Shown: positions 15,123-23,124, counted from the stretch's first letter. The stretch: DNA of 29,550 nt from JAIVGV01 sp035295985 (GCA_035295985.1 DATHBT010000233.1:1-29550); one strand, 5' to 3'. Notes: a model not told the origin generated them from the sequence alone. Numbers and translations are program-made.

Positions 15123-15237
15123 GTCCGTGGTCAGTTGTCCTTTGCCCGTTGTTTGAGCCTCCCAAGCTCGCCGCCCGCGACGTGACTCGAAGGCCGAAGC
15201 GGCACATGCAACGGACAACTGACTACGGACAACTGAC
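15123..15237. repeat. Heptamer hairpin, GTCCGTT family, between the two glycosylase genes
   Basis: Units GTCCGTG, GTCAGTT, GTCCTTT, GCCCGTT, GTTTGAG run from 15123 to 15157. The opposite arm 15209-15237 carries the same heptamers in reverse complement. Bases 15123-15140 pair with 15213-15230 with one mismatch. The element spans the gap from the stop of one gene (15252) to 9 bases before the ATG of the next (15114), the same layout as at 11267-11383. Confidence 0.85.
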
Positions 15238-15251
15238 GATCTTTCAGTTCA

Positions 15252-16337
15252 TCACTCACCATCCGCCTTCTTCGACTTGCTCAGGTAGTCGCGCACCTTC
15301 TTCATGTCCTCCCACGTCTCGCGCTTCTTCGACGGGTCGCGCAAAAGATACGCGGGGTGGAAGGTCGGCATCACCTTGATGCCCTTGTAATCCTGGAACG
15401 TGCCGCGCACTTTGGTGATGCCGACTTTGGTGTCGAGCAGGTTGTGCATCGCGGTGTTGCCGAGGACGACGATCACGTCGGGGCGGACGATGGCGATTTC
15501 GCGCAGCAAAAACGGCTTGCAGACGGCGGCCTCGGCCGTCGTCGGCGTGCGGTTGTTCTGCGGGCGGCAGCGGTTGACGTTGCCGATGAAAACGTCCTCG
15601 CGCTTCATGCCGATGGCCTCTACGATCTTGTTGAGCAACTGCCCCGCGCGGCCGACGAAGGGGCGGCCCTGCGCGTCCTCGTCCGCGCCCGGAGCTTCGC
15701 CGACGAACATGAGCCGCGCCTTCGGGTTGCCCTCGCTGTGGACGATCTTGGTGCGCCCCTCGCAACAGAGCGGGCAGCGCATGCAGAGGCCCACGTCCTC
15801 GCGTATGTCTTCGAGCGTCTCGCCGGGGCGGCCGAGTGAGAGTTCGTCCTGCGGCGCGATCTCGCCGAAGAGCGTCTCGCGCGGCGCGGGCGGGGCGGGG
15901 TCGGGCGTGCGGACTGGTTTACGTTTCGGCATCTCTTCAAAAACCTTGCCGGGGGACTGATCGTTCGTAACGGGCCAGGACTTTGCGCCGGGCCGCGACG
16001 TTGTATCGGGCTGCGACTCCGGCGGCGCGGGAGGTTGTGCGGCGCCCGGTCTCGCATCAGACGGATGCTTCGGTTCGACCGGCGCGGCAGGCTGACGCGA
16101 TTCCGCTTCGGCGTTGCGGCGCAGGGCGGCGAAGCGTTGCGCGTCCGCCCGCGCGCTCGCTGGGGACGGCCGGGGCGTCGCCGCTTTAAATAGCACTTCG
16201 CCCGGCGCGTCCTGTCCTGCAACTTCCGGCGCGTTGAACTCGACGCCCGTGACGCCAAGCTCACGAAAATACTCAAGCTGCTCGCCGACCTCCTCGACCA
16301 GCGACAACAACTCTTCGCGCTGCGCCTCCGCCGTCAC
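15252..16337 (-). CDS. Family 4 uracil-DNA glycosylase with long N-terminal extension
   Basis: A 361-residue protein whose C-terminal 200 residues are a family 4 (UDGa) uracil-DNA glycosylase, removing uracil from DNA in base excision repair. Motif 1 is GEAPGADED, followed by RPFVGRAGQLL; motif 2 is TFHPAYLLR. The Fe-S cysteines are present: CMRC ahead of motif 1, then NRCRPQNNRTP and AVCKPFL. The first 150 or so residues are a coiled-coil-like start (AEAQREELLSLVEEVGEQLEYF) and a proline-rich linker, longer than usual for the family. The start is a GTG that overlaps the coaBC stop codon by four bases, giving tight translational coupling. The downstream gene is a degenerate paralog. Confidence 0.92.
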   Translation of the reverse strand: MTAEAQREELLSLVEEVGEQLEYFRELGVTGVEFNAPEVAGQDAPGEVLFKAATPRPSPASARADAQRFAALRRNAEAESRQPAAPVEPKHPSDARPGAAQPPAPPESQPDTTSRPGAKSWPVTNDQSPGKVFEEMPKRKPVRTPDPAPPAPRETLFGEIAPQDELSLGRPGETLEDIREDVGLCMRCPLCCEGRTKIVHSEGNPKARLMFVGEAPGADEDAQGRPFVGRAGQLLNKIVEAIGMKREDVFIGNVNRCRPQNNRTPTTAEAAVCKPFLLREIAIVRPDVIVVLGNTAMHNLLDTKVGITKVRGTFQDYKGIKVMPTFHPAYLLRDPSKKRETWEDMKKVRDYLSKSKKADGE

Positions 16338-17659
16338 GCCTGCACCGCGAGCGCCGGCTGCTTCCGGCGGAGCCTCGCGACCTCGTCGAGAATTTTGTGG
16401 GCGGCTTCCAACTTCGACATGAGCGGCAGCTCGACCGGCGCTTCGCGGTCGGCAGCGAGCAGGGTCACGACGTTGGTCTCGCCGTCGAAGCCCGCGCCGT
16501 CGGCCGTGATGTCGTTGGCGACGATGGCGTCGAGCTTCTTGCGCCGCAGCTTCTCTCTCGCGTTCTCGACGACGCGCTCGCTCTCGGCGGCGAAGCCTAC
16601 GACGAGCAGCCCCTCGTGGCGCGATTCGGAGACGGCGGCGAGGATGTCGGGCGTGCGCTCAAGTTCGAGCGTGAGCCGCGCGGCCGACTTCTTGATCTTC
16701 TGCGCGGCGGGCGCGGACGGGCGGTAGTCCGCGACGGCCGCCGCGCCGATGAAGACTGTGGCCGCCGTGATCTCGCGCGTCACGGCGTCCTGCATTTCGC
16801 CGGCCGAGAGGGCGGAGACGACGCGCACACCCGCGGGCGGCCGAACGCTCGTCGCGCCAGCGACGATTGTCACGTCAGCTCCGCGTTCGCGCGCGGCCTC
16901 GGCCAAGGCGAAGCCCATCCGGCCGGAAGACCGGTTCGTGATGAAGCGCACCGGGTCGATCTCCTCGCGCGTCGCGCCTGCCGTGATCAGGACGCGCTCG
17001 CCCGCGAGGTCTCGCGCGCGGAGCGCCGCCCCGTCGTTACCCACGGATGAAGTGAGTTCGCCGAGGCCGTTCGGCGTCAGACGGCCGCCCGCGGCCTTCA
17101 AGATTTCGAGCGCGGCGGCGACGATTATTTCGGGCGCGCTCAGGCGGCCCGGCCCGATTGTGCCGCAGGCCATCTCGCCCGCGTCAGGCTCGACTACGTG
17201 GACGCCGTCGGCGCGTAGCCTTTCGAGGTTGCGGCGCGTCGCCGGGTGTTCCCACATCGTCGTGTTCATCGCGGGCGCGACGAGGACGGGCGCGGTGCAG
17301 GCGAGGTAAGTCGTCGTCAGGAAGTCGTCGGCGACGCCGTTGGCGAACTTCGCGATGACGTTGGCGGTCGCGGGCGCGACGACGAGGAGATCGACCGTCT
17401 GCGAGAAGGTGATGTGGGCGATGGGGTCGGGGTTGTCGGCGGCATAGTCGTCAACGACGACGTGCTCGCCCGAAAGGGCGCGGAAGGTGAGCGGGGCGAT
17501 CATCTTCGTGGCGTGCTCGGTCATCGCCACGCGTACCCGACAGCCGGCGCGCTGCAACCCGCGCAGGACTTCCGCCGCCTTGTAGGCCGCGATGCCGCCC
17601 GAGACGCCGAGCGCGACGCGCCTGCCCTCGACGGACGAATCTCTCGTCTCCCGCGACAT
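16334..17659 (-). CDS. coaBC: Bifunctional phosphopantothenoylcysteine decarboxylase/phosphopantothenate-cysteine ligase
   Basis: A 441-residue CoaBC (Dfp) protein, catalysing two consecutive steps of coenzyme A synthesis. The N-terminal flavin-dependent decarboxylase (1-190) has GVSGGIAAYK, catalytic His H82 in PIAHITFSQ, and the substrate clamp PAMNTTMW. The C-terminal ligase (about 205-430) has ITAGATREEIDPVRFITN, NRSSGRMG and AAAVADYRP. The start at 17659 has GGAG four bases upstream, inside the end of the caspase-like gene's stop region (12-base gap), so it depends on the upstream transcript. Length and motifs are normal for the family. CoaBC is usually housekeeping, so a caspase-like gene directly upstream is unexpected. 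Confidence 0.95.
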   Translation of the reverse strand: MSRETRDSSVEGRRVALGVSGGIAAYKAAEVLRGLQRAGCRVRVAMTEHATKMIAPLTFRALSGEHVVVDDYAADNPDPIAHITFSQTVDLLVVAPATANVIAKFANGVADDFLTTTYLACTAPVLVAPAMNTTMWEHPATRRNLERLRADGVHVVEPDAGEMACGTIGPGRLSAPEIIVAAALEILKAAGGRLTPNGLGELTSSVGNDGAALRARDLAGERVLITAGATREEIDPVRFITNRSSGRMGFALAEAARERGADVTIVAGATSVRPPAGVRVVSALSAGEMQDAVTREITAATVFIGAAAVADYRPSAPAAQKIKKSAARLTLELERTPDILAAVSESRHEGLLVVGFAAESERVVENAREKLRRKKLDAIVANDITADGAGFDGETNVVTLLAADREAPVELPLMSKLEAAHKILDEVARLRRKQPALAVQA

Positions 17660-17671
17660 ACTACTCCGCGC

Positions 17672-19267
17672 TCAGCGCCCCGCGGGCTTGGCCGCGGCGA
17701 TGGCGAACGAGTTGAGAAACTTATCGACCGTCGCGTCGCCCTCTTTCCCGCCGAGGGCGTGGAAGGCGTAAACGTGGCTCGCCGTCATGTACATTCTGAG
17801 CACGCCGTCGATGCGCCGGCCGTTGCCGCTCATAGTGATGGCATACTGCTTGCCCGGATGACCGCTCAGCGTCAACTCCCGCTGGAACGTCACCTCGCAC
17901 GTCAAGCCCTGCTTGCGAGCAGGCTCACAGTAGGAGTCGAGGAAGCCCTTGGCGAAAGAGTCGAAACTGACTGCGCCGCGTTGGAATAGCCCCCGGTAAT
18001 CTAACGACGCGACGTAGAAGGAGTGGGTCTGGGTCTCGCTCAAGTGCGTGCGCATCTGCATGCGCTGGTTGTCTGGGTTGACTTTAGTCTCCGAGGTGGG
18101 CGTGGTCGGCAGTTGGACATAAAAGCCCTCCCCCTCCGGCTCAAATTTCTGCCACGCTACCTTAGTGTTGGCGGTCGCGTTCGAGGCGGGAGCGTTCGCC
18201 GTCGGCGCGTTCCCGGCGGCGAGTTTGTCGGTCGGGTTTTTTTCCGTCGGGGCCGGCACTGACTTCGCCGCTTCGAGCCTTCGGATATTGTTGCGCGCAA
18301 GCGCGGCGAAGCGGCCCGACGGGTAGGAGTCGAGGTAAGCCTTGAAGTCATCGGCGTCCGTGCTCGACTTGATGCTCTCCCAGAAACTCAGCTCTATCGC
18401 CGCCGGATCGACCGGCACGGCCGGCGCAGGACTCGGGGCCTTGACCGTCACCTCGACGCTCTTCCCGTCCGTCTTGATTTTCACGAAGACAAAGTCGCCC
18501 GACTCGTGCCCGCTGTTTCTAAGTGGGTTGTATTCGGGCGTCTGCTGGGCGCGGCCTGCGACCGGCTCTTGGACGTAATGGCGGAACAGTTCGGCGGCGG
18601 TGAACTTGCCCTTGTCCATCTCGCGCAGGCCACGCAAGAGCGCGCTGGCGAAGACGGAATGACCGCCGCCGCCGCCGTCGGCTACGGGCTCGTCCCCGCC
18701 AGACGCCATTAGGGTGCGCGAGCGGCCGGCCATCATGCGCTGAATGAACTGCTCGCGGGCGTTGGGCGGCGGCAGGGCTTCGCCGAGGCCGCGCGTCAGT
18801 GTGCCGGAGTAGCAACTGTCCGAGATGACCAAGACGTGGCGGGCGGGGATGGCGCGGATGCGAGTCGTAATGTCGTCGGCGCTGATCCAGTTCGAGTCGT
18901 CGTCGCGAGTCGCGTCAACGGGGAGCCAGTAGGACTTGTCCGCCTGCGCGTCGTTGATGCCGTGGCCGGCGTAATAGACGAGTAGGTTGGCGTCCAGCCC
19001 CAGCGTCTGGCGGTAGGAGAAGATCGCCGAGACGATCTGCTGGCGGGTCGCGTTGAGCAGCAACCGCGTCTCGAAACCGTAAAACTCTTTCAGGAGCGAC
19101 GCGACCTCGCGGGCGTCCGCCTCGGCAGTCTTGAGCTTCGGCAGCGAGGCGTAGTTGTTGTTGCCGATCACCAGCGCGTGGTAGCCGCCCGCGCCTGACT
19201 GCGCCGTGGCCGCGGCGGCCGAGAAGATCAGCATGGCGATGGCGAGTAGCGTGTTTGATCTTCTCAT
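17672..19267 (-). CDS. Secreted caspase-like (peptidase C14) protein with C-terminal PsbP-like region
   Basis: A 531-residue protein. A signal peptide (1-22, ending AAATAQ) indicates export. The caspase fold spans about 28-265, starting YHALVIGNNNYASL, with the His-Cys dyad at H102 (VYYAGHGIN) and C152 (ISDSCYSGTL). A glycine-rich loop and GHSVFASALLRGL follow, as in bacterial caspase homologs. A low-complexity T/P/N linker leads to a C-terminal region (about 375-525: FEPEGEGFYVQLP, then HPGKQYAITM and MYMTASHVYAFHA) that resembles the DUF1795/PsbP-like beta sandwich. It would cleave proteins in the envelope; bacterial caspases commonly cut after basic residues, but specificity here is unknown. 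GGAGGGG (minus 19282-19276) precedes the ATG by 8 bases. Confidence 0.85.
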   Translation of the reverse strand: MRRSNTLLAIAMLIFSAAAATAQSGAGGYHALVIGNNNYASLPKLKTAEADAREVASLLKEFYGFETRLLLNATRQQIVSAIFSYRQTLGLDANLLVYYAGHGINDAQADKSYWLPVDATRDDDSNWISADDITTRIRAIPARHVLVISDSCYSGTLTRGLGEALPPPNAREQFIQRMMAGRSRTLMASGGDEPVADGGGGGHSVFASALLRGLREMDKGKFTAAELFRHYVQEPVAGRAQQTPEYNPLRNSGHESGDFVFVKIKTDGKSVEVTVKAPSPAPAVPVDPAAIELSFWESIKSSTDADDFKAYLDSYPSGRFAALARNNIRRLEAAKSVPAPTEKNPTDKLAAGNAPTANAPASNATANTKVAWQKFEPEGEGFYVQLPTTPTSETKVNPDNQRMQMRTHLSETQTHSFYVASLDYRGLFQRGAVSFDSFAKGFLDSYCEPARKQGLTCEVTFQRELTLSGHPGKQYAITMSGNGRRIDGVLRMYMTASHVYAFHALGGKEGDATVDKFLNSFAIAAAKPAGR

Positions 19268-19334
19268 CGGTTGCGCCCCTCCGGCCGGGTCGGCGCGGGA
19301 GTTCGGAAACTGTGGGCGAAGCTAATTCGGCGAA

Positions 19335-19343
19335 AATGTAGCA
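19335..19343 (-). promoter_or_regulatory. Extended -10 promoter of the caspase-coaBC-glycosylase operon
   Basis: On the minus strand TGCTACATT (TGn plus TACATT) lies about 68 bases before the caspase-like start. No clear -35. It is the only candidate promoter found for coaBC as well. Confidence 0.4.
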
Positions 19344-19451
19344 CCGCGCCTCCGAGGGCGCAAACGGGCGAGGACTGGTATGTGGTGTCATGACTATTCT
19401 GATTCGGGCGGCGCTCGCCCGCGCGCGTGACGCAGTTTCCTGATGAAGCTG

Positions 19452-19460
19452 TGGTAAACT
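19452..19460 (+). promoter_or_regulatory. Extended -10 promoter of the unknown gene pair
   Basis: TGGTAAACT (TGn plus TAAACT) lies 53 bases before the ATG at 19514. The leader contains TAAAACTCTCACGAGA, a string nearly repeated before the rhodanese gene. Confidence 0.4.
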
Positions 19461-19513
19461 TTCCGGCGTCCCCCATAAAACTCTCACGAGACAGTTCGGA
19501 AGACGATTAGTCG

Positions 19514-20275
19514 ATGCCGGTCGTGTTGCGAGTGAAGGCGTGTGGCGTGAGGCGGTGGCGCGGGCCGCGTGCGGCGGCGCGACTACTGCTCTGCGCCGCG
19601 CTGGCGGTCTGTGCCGGCGTGGGGCGCGCGCAGGACGACGTGCCGCCGGATGAGCAGGAGTTCGGCCCCGTGGTGCGCGCCTACCTCGGCTACCTGCGCG
19701 CGGAGCAGTTGGTGACGGACGACCGCGCCAGCCGCCGCGAGGTCAGCACGGCTTACGTGCGCCGCAACTCGAACCGCGTCCGTGCGCTGCGCCAGATGGC
19801 GATCCGCATCGCGCGCGAGACGAAGAACGACTACCTGCCCGAACTCTACGCCGTCGCCCGCGACGAACTCGGCACGCTCTTCGAGACGCCGCCGCGCCCC
19901 GAAACTTTCCGCGAGGGCGAAGTGCTCAACGACACCTTTCGCTACCTCGGCCCCGTTCGCACGGGCGAGCTGTTCTACCTCTTCGCGCGCCTGGACACCT
20001 ACGAGCAGGCCGAGCTGTTGAAGAAGCACGGCGGGCAGCAGCCGGAGCCTGCTTCAAGGCCGGCCAGCGCAGCGTCGCGGCCGGCCGGCACGGAAGCGCA
20101 GCCGAGTAAGACTTCGGAGAGCGGCGCTACGCAGACCACCGACGCGCGGAGGGCCGGCGCGCAGAACGGCGCGACGCAACCCGCCGACGCGCAGCACCCG
20201 ACGCCCGCCACGCGCCCGCGCCGTGTGCCGCCGCCCGACGCCGAACCCCCGTCCCAGCCGAAGCCTTTGCGATGA
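19514..20275 (+). CDS. Secreted protein of unknown function
   Basis: A 253-residue protein with a signal peptide (hydrophobic core RLLLCAALAVCAGV, likely cleaved after GRA near residue 39), a helical region (about 45-175) rich in Tyr, Arg and Glu (RAYLGYLRAEQLV, RYLGPVRTGELFYLF), and a proline/alanine/threonine-rich tail (178-253) that looks disordered and may reach through peptidoglycan. I do not recognise a family. GGAAG at 19498-19502 is about 11 bases before the ATG. Its stop codon overlaps the next gene's start (ATGA), so the two are translationally coupled. It is divergent from the caspase-like gene across 246 bases. Confidence 0.7.
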   Translation: MPVVLRVKACGVRRWRGPRAAARLLLCAALAVCAGVGRAQDDVPPDEQEFGPVVRAYLGYLRAEQLVTDDRASRREVSTAYVRRNSNRVRALRQMAIRIARETKNDYLPELYAVARDELGTLFETPPRPETFREGEVLNDTFRYLGPVRTGELFYLFARLDTYEQAELLKKHGGQQPEPASRPASAASRPAGTEAQPSKTSESGATQTTDARRAGAQNGATQPADAQHPTPATRPRRVPPPDAEPPSQPKPLR

Positions 20276-20649
20276 AGCAGCCGACGCTCTTCGAGGAGAG
20301 AACGCCGAAAAACCCCGACGGCGGCGAGCGCCTGACGCTCTTTGCCCTCGGCGAATTCCAGGCGCGCGGCAAGGCGCTCGCCAACCGCGAGCTTCCGCTC
20401 GACCGCCTGCGCGGCGCCCTCCGCCGCGCGTCCGAAGCACTCGGCTTCGAGGAGCCTGACGACGAGTCGGCCGCACGCGCGCTCGGCGCGCTGGGCGCGC
20501 ACGTCAGCCGCGTCCCGCCCTTCGTCGCCAAACACCCCTACCGCGTCACCGTGCCCCCGTCACTCGCCGACCGCGCGCTGAAGTTTTACGAGGAGACCGT
20601 CGGGCAGAAGAAGTCTGACACGACGGCCGAGACCGGCGGCGAGGATTAA
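20272..20649 (+). CDS. Small conserved-looking protein, unknown
   Basis: A 125-residue cytoplasmic protein with no signal peptide or membrane segment. It begins MKQPTLFEERTPKN, has a charged helical middle (ARGKALANRELPLDRLRGAL) and a short region with HPYRVTVPPSLADRALKFYEE that may be strand-turn-helix. No recognised motif. It is coupled to the upstream secreted protein through an ATGA overlap. The pairing of a secreted and a cytoplasmic partner in overlapping frames suggests linked function, but what it is cannot be said. Confidence 0.65.
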   Translation: MKQPTLFEERTPKNPDGGERLTLFALGEFQARGKALANRELPLDRLRGALRRASEALGFEEPDDESAARALGALGAHVSRVPPFVAKHPYRVTVPPSLADRALKFYEETVGQKKSDTTAETGGED

Positions 20650-20706
20650 CGTGCGCTTCAAATCTCGCCGTGTCCAGCCAGGGTTGATCTATCAAGAAAA
20701 CAATCA

Positions 20707-20735
20707 TTGCGCGCTCCAGACCCTTCTGCTAGGAT
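20707..20735 (+). promoter_or_regulatory. Promoter of the asparaginase-family gene
   Basis: TTGCGC (20707-20712), a 17-base spacer and TAGGAT (20730-20735), preceded by TG as an extended -10. The start would be near 20742, which rules out the longer in-frame starts at 20707 and 20734 and supports the Tat-signal ATG at 20821. Confidence 0.5.
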
Positions 20736-20820
20736 GCGCGCACTTTTTCAGTTCCCAGAAGAAATCCCTTGGCGCAAAACCGGCCCGCTTGATGTGTCGC
20801 GCCGCGGCGCGCGTGAGCAG

Positions 20821-22044
20821 ATGAAAACAGACGACAGTCGACGCAAGTTTCTGGGCCGCGCCGCCGCGGGGCTTGGTGCCGCCGCCATCGTCACGCCGCT
20901 CCGCACGCCCGCGCTCGCGTCGGAGTTCCCGCAGGAGCGCGCCGCCGGGTCGCAGTTCACGAGCCGGCCGCCGCTCGCAGTAGCCAGCGGCAACGGAGTG
21001 GCCGCCGTCACGAAGGCGGTCGAGGTGATGCGAGGGGGCGGTGACACGCTCGACGCCGTGATCCAGGGTGTCAACATCGTCGAGCTAGACCCGAAGGACA
21101 ACTCGGTCGGCTACGGCGGCCTGCCGAACGAGCGCGGCGACGTGGAGCTGGACGCGAGCTGCATGCACGGGCCGACGCGGCGCGCCGGCGCGGTCGCAAG
21201 CTTGCGCGGCGTCCGCGAGCCGTCGAAAGTAGCGCGCGCCGTGTTGGAGCGCACGGATCACATACTGATCGTCGGTCAGGGCGCGCGCGAGTTCGCCACC
21301 GCGCACGGCTTCGAGGACGTGAACCTGCTCACCGAGGAGTCGCGTCTCGCCTGGCTGCGCTGGAAGGAGACGCTCTCCCCCGCCGACAAGTGGGGGCCTA
21401 GCCCCTACACGCCCGCGCCCGCCTCCCCGGCAGGCCAGCGCCGCATCGCCGCCGAGCGCCAGAGGCCGAGCTACCAACTGGCCGAAACATACGCCGGGGG
21501 CGACCCGGCCCGCCGCGACGAGTTGCTCGCCTGGGCCGACGAAGTCGCCCGCCACCCGCCCACGGGCACGATCAACTGCATCGCCCTCGACAGCGCCCGC
21601 GACATCAGCGGCGTGACCACGACGAGCGGTCTGGCCTGGAAAATACCGGGCCGTGTGGGCGATTCGCCCCTCGTCGGCTGCGGCCTCTACGTGGACAACG
21701 AGGTCGGCGCGGCCGGCTCGACGGGCCGCGGCGAGGAGGTCATCTACATCAACGGGGCGCGCACCGTCGTCGAGTACATGAAGCGCGGCGCGTCGCCCGA
21801 ACAGGCCTGCCTCGACGCCCTGAAACTGGTCGCTGCCCGCTACGGCAACGATCAGGAGAAACTGCGCGAAATCGACGTTAACTTCTACGCCCTCAACAAG
21901 CGGGGCGACTTCGCCGGGGCGGCCATTTGGAGCGGCACGCGCACCGCGCGCGGCGAGTTGCGCCGCCGCCAGTTCGCAGCCGCCGCGGACGGCGGGAAGG
22001 GTCGCCTCTACGAGAGCGCCTACCTGTTCGAGCGGCGGGCCTGA
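20821..22044 (+). CDS. Tat-exported N4-(beta-N-acetylglucosaminyl)-L-asparaginase/isoaspartyl peptidase family hydrolase
   Basis: A 407-residue Ntn-hydrolase of the asparaginase 2 (T2) family. It starts with a twin-arginine signal (SRRKFLGRAAAG, then a hydrophobic stretch to about residue 32), indicating folded export. The N-terminal alpha chain includes GGGDTLDAVIQGVNIVE and NSVGYGGLPN. The predicted self-cleavage site and nucleophile is T250 in PTGTINCIALD, followed by GVTTTSGLAWKIPGRVGDSPLVG, the family substrate loop. By family it cleaves the glycan-Asn bond, or isoaspartyl peptides, after autoproteolysis; PGRVGDSPLVG with the long length favours the glycosylasparaginase side. Start chosen from the Tat motif and the promoter position. 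It probably recycles exogenous glycopeptides in the periplasm. Confidence 0.85.
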   Translation: MKTDDSRRKFLGRAAAGLGAAAIVTPLRTPALASEFPQERAAGSQFTSRPPLAVASGNGVAAVTKAVEVMRGGGDTLDAVIQGVNIVELDPKDNSVGYGGLPNERGDVELDASCMHGPTRRAGAVASLRGVREPSKVARAVLERTDHILIVGQGAREFATAHGFEDVNLLTEESRLAWLRWKETLSPADKWGPSPYTPAPASPAGQRRIAAERQRPSYQLAETYAGGDPARRDELLAWADEVARHPPTGTINCIALDSARDISGVTTTSGLAWKIPGRVGDSPLVGCGLYVDNEVGAAGSTGRGEEVIYINGARTVVEYMKRGASPEQACLDALKLVAARYGNDQEKLREIDVNFYALNKRGDFAGAAIWSGTRTARGELRRRQFAAAADGGKGRLYESAYLFERRA

Positions 22045-22118
22045 CTTTCGTACAGCCCCGGCGGGCCAGCCGGGCCGAAGTTAGGCCAAAAAATGGTCAG
22101 AATTGAGAGAAATGTTTG

Positions 22119-22147
22119 TTGACAGGGGATTGGTATTCGTGTAAAAA
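22119..22147 (+). promoter_or_regulatory. Promoter of the FecR-domain gene
   Basis: TTGACA (22119-22124), a 17-base spacer and TAAAAA (22142-22147). Transcription would begin near 22154, leaving a leader of about 180 bases. Confidence 0.6.
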
Positions 22148-22153
22148 GGCTTG

Positions 22154-22331
22154 GTCAAAGCGGCCCACAGAGGCCGGCGACTAAATTTTTTTCGGAATCT
22201 TTCACAGGGCGCACCCACAACGCTGAGGCGGATAAGGGCTAGGACTTTCTCGAAAAACGCCTCCCGCCGAGTCCTACAGGACGCTTGCGGCGCTCTTGAA
22301 AAAAAACCTTGGTTCAGTCTACGGGAGGATT
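22154..22331 (+). promoter_or_regulatory. Long structured leader with a possible anti-Shine-Dalgarno
   Basis: TAGGACT (22240-22246) can pair with AGTCCTA (22270-22276). The loop between them holds CCTCCCG (22260-22266), the exact complement of CGGGAGG (22322-22328), which is the gene's ribosome binding site. The fold would hide the site and so lower translation. I do not recognise a known riboswitch class. The 290-base gap before this gene otherwise holds only a T-poor CCCGGC/GCCGGG hairpin (22057-22074) after the asparaginase gene. Confidence 0.4.
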
Positions 22332-22334
22332 ATG

Positions 22335-23048
22335 ATGATCAGCAGAACTTGGAGCCGCGCGGCCCTTTCACTCAGCCTGGCGGTCGCCGTTGTGTGCACC
22401 TACTCGATGGTCGGGTTGGCCGCGCCGCAGGCAGGCCCCTCGGGCGAACTGTCGGTGGTCGGCGAAGTTTCCGTCAACGGCACGAATGCCATCTCCGGCG
22501 CGACCGTCTTCAGCGACAGCGCCATCACGACGGGGCAGAACTCCAGCGCGGTCGTCAGCCTCGGCAAGTTGGGCCGCGTCGAGCTGATGCCTAACTCCAG
22601 CCTTAAACTCACGTTCAACGAGGGCACGGTCACCGGCGCGCTCGACGCCGGCAAGGTTCGCTTCTCGACCTCGACGGGCATCGCCTCGAGCGTCGTGACG
22701 AAGGACGGCACGGCCGTGGCCGACAATTCCGCGCCGAACGTCTTCGTCGTTGACGTCGAGTGCGGCAACACGATCGTCTCAACGCAGGCCGGCCGCGTCG
22801 AGCTTCGCTCGGGCAGCACGGTCAAGCAGATCGCCGCCGGCAACCAGGACACGGCCGGCACGGCCCAGCCCGGCTCGCGCTGCACGCGCCTGACGCGTGA
22901 CACCGACTTCGGCTCTCTTTCGGGCGGCTCGCTGGCGCTGCTCCTGCTCGGCATCGGTGGTGCGATTGCCGCGGCCATCCTTGCGACCCAGGACGACGAC
23001 GAGTTCGCCACCGGCGACGACACCATCGTCATCAGCCCGTCCCGCTAA
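22335..23048 (+). CDS. FecR-domain membrane protein
   Basis: A 237-residue envelope protein. A signal-type hydrophobic stretch (about 8-32, ALSLSLAVAVVCTY) is followed by a FecR-like domain (about 38-165: VGEVSVNGTNAISGATVFSDSAITT, SLGKLGRVELMPNSSL, and later TIVSTQAGRVELR) and a C-terminal membrane helix (LALLLLGIGGAIAAAI) with an acidic tail. FecR domains in this setting are usually stand-alone beta-rich sensor or scaffold modules, not tied to an adjacent sigma factor; none is present here. GGGAGG at 22323-22328 gives 6-base spacing to the ATG at 22335; 22332 is an alternative one codon earlier. It has a long leader and a strong terminator, so it is probably expressed alone. Confidence 0.75.
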   Translation: MISRTWSRAALSLSLAVAVVCTYSMVGLAAPQAGPSGELSVVGEVSVNGTNAISGATVFSDSAITTGQNSSAVVSLGKLGRVELMPNSSLKLTFNEGTVTGALDAGKVRFSTSTGIASSVVTKDGTAVADNSAPNVFVVDVECGNTIVSTQAGRVELRSGSTVKQIAAGNQDTAGTAQPGSRCTRLTRDTDFGSLSGGSLALLLLGIGGAIAAAILATQDDDEFATGDDTIVISPSR

Positions 23049-23124
23049 TCCGGCTCTCGGCGGCTTCGGGTGAGCTTCTGCTGCCCGCGCGGGGCGTCTC
23101 GCGCGCGTAGATCGAGAACATAAC

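Noticed and set aside
15950..16000. Possible repeat in the glycosylase proline-rich linker
   Set aside because: A few heptamer-like strings appear, but no consistent phase or second arm.
20707..20820. Longer N-terminus for the asparaginase-family protein
   Set aside because: A good promoter with its start near 20742 overlaps it, and the Tat signal begins at 20821.
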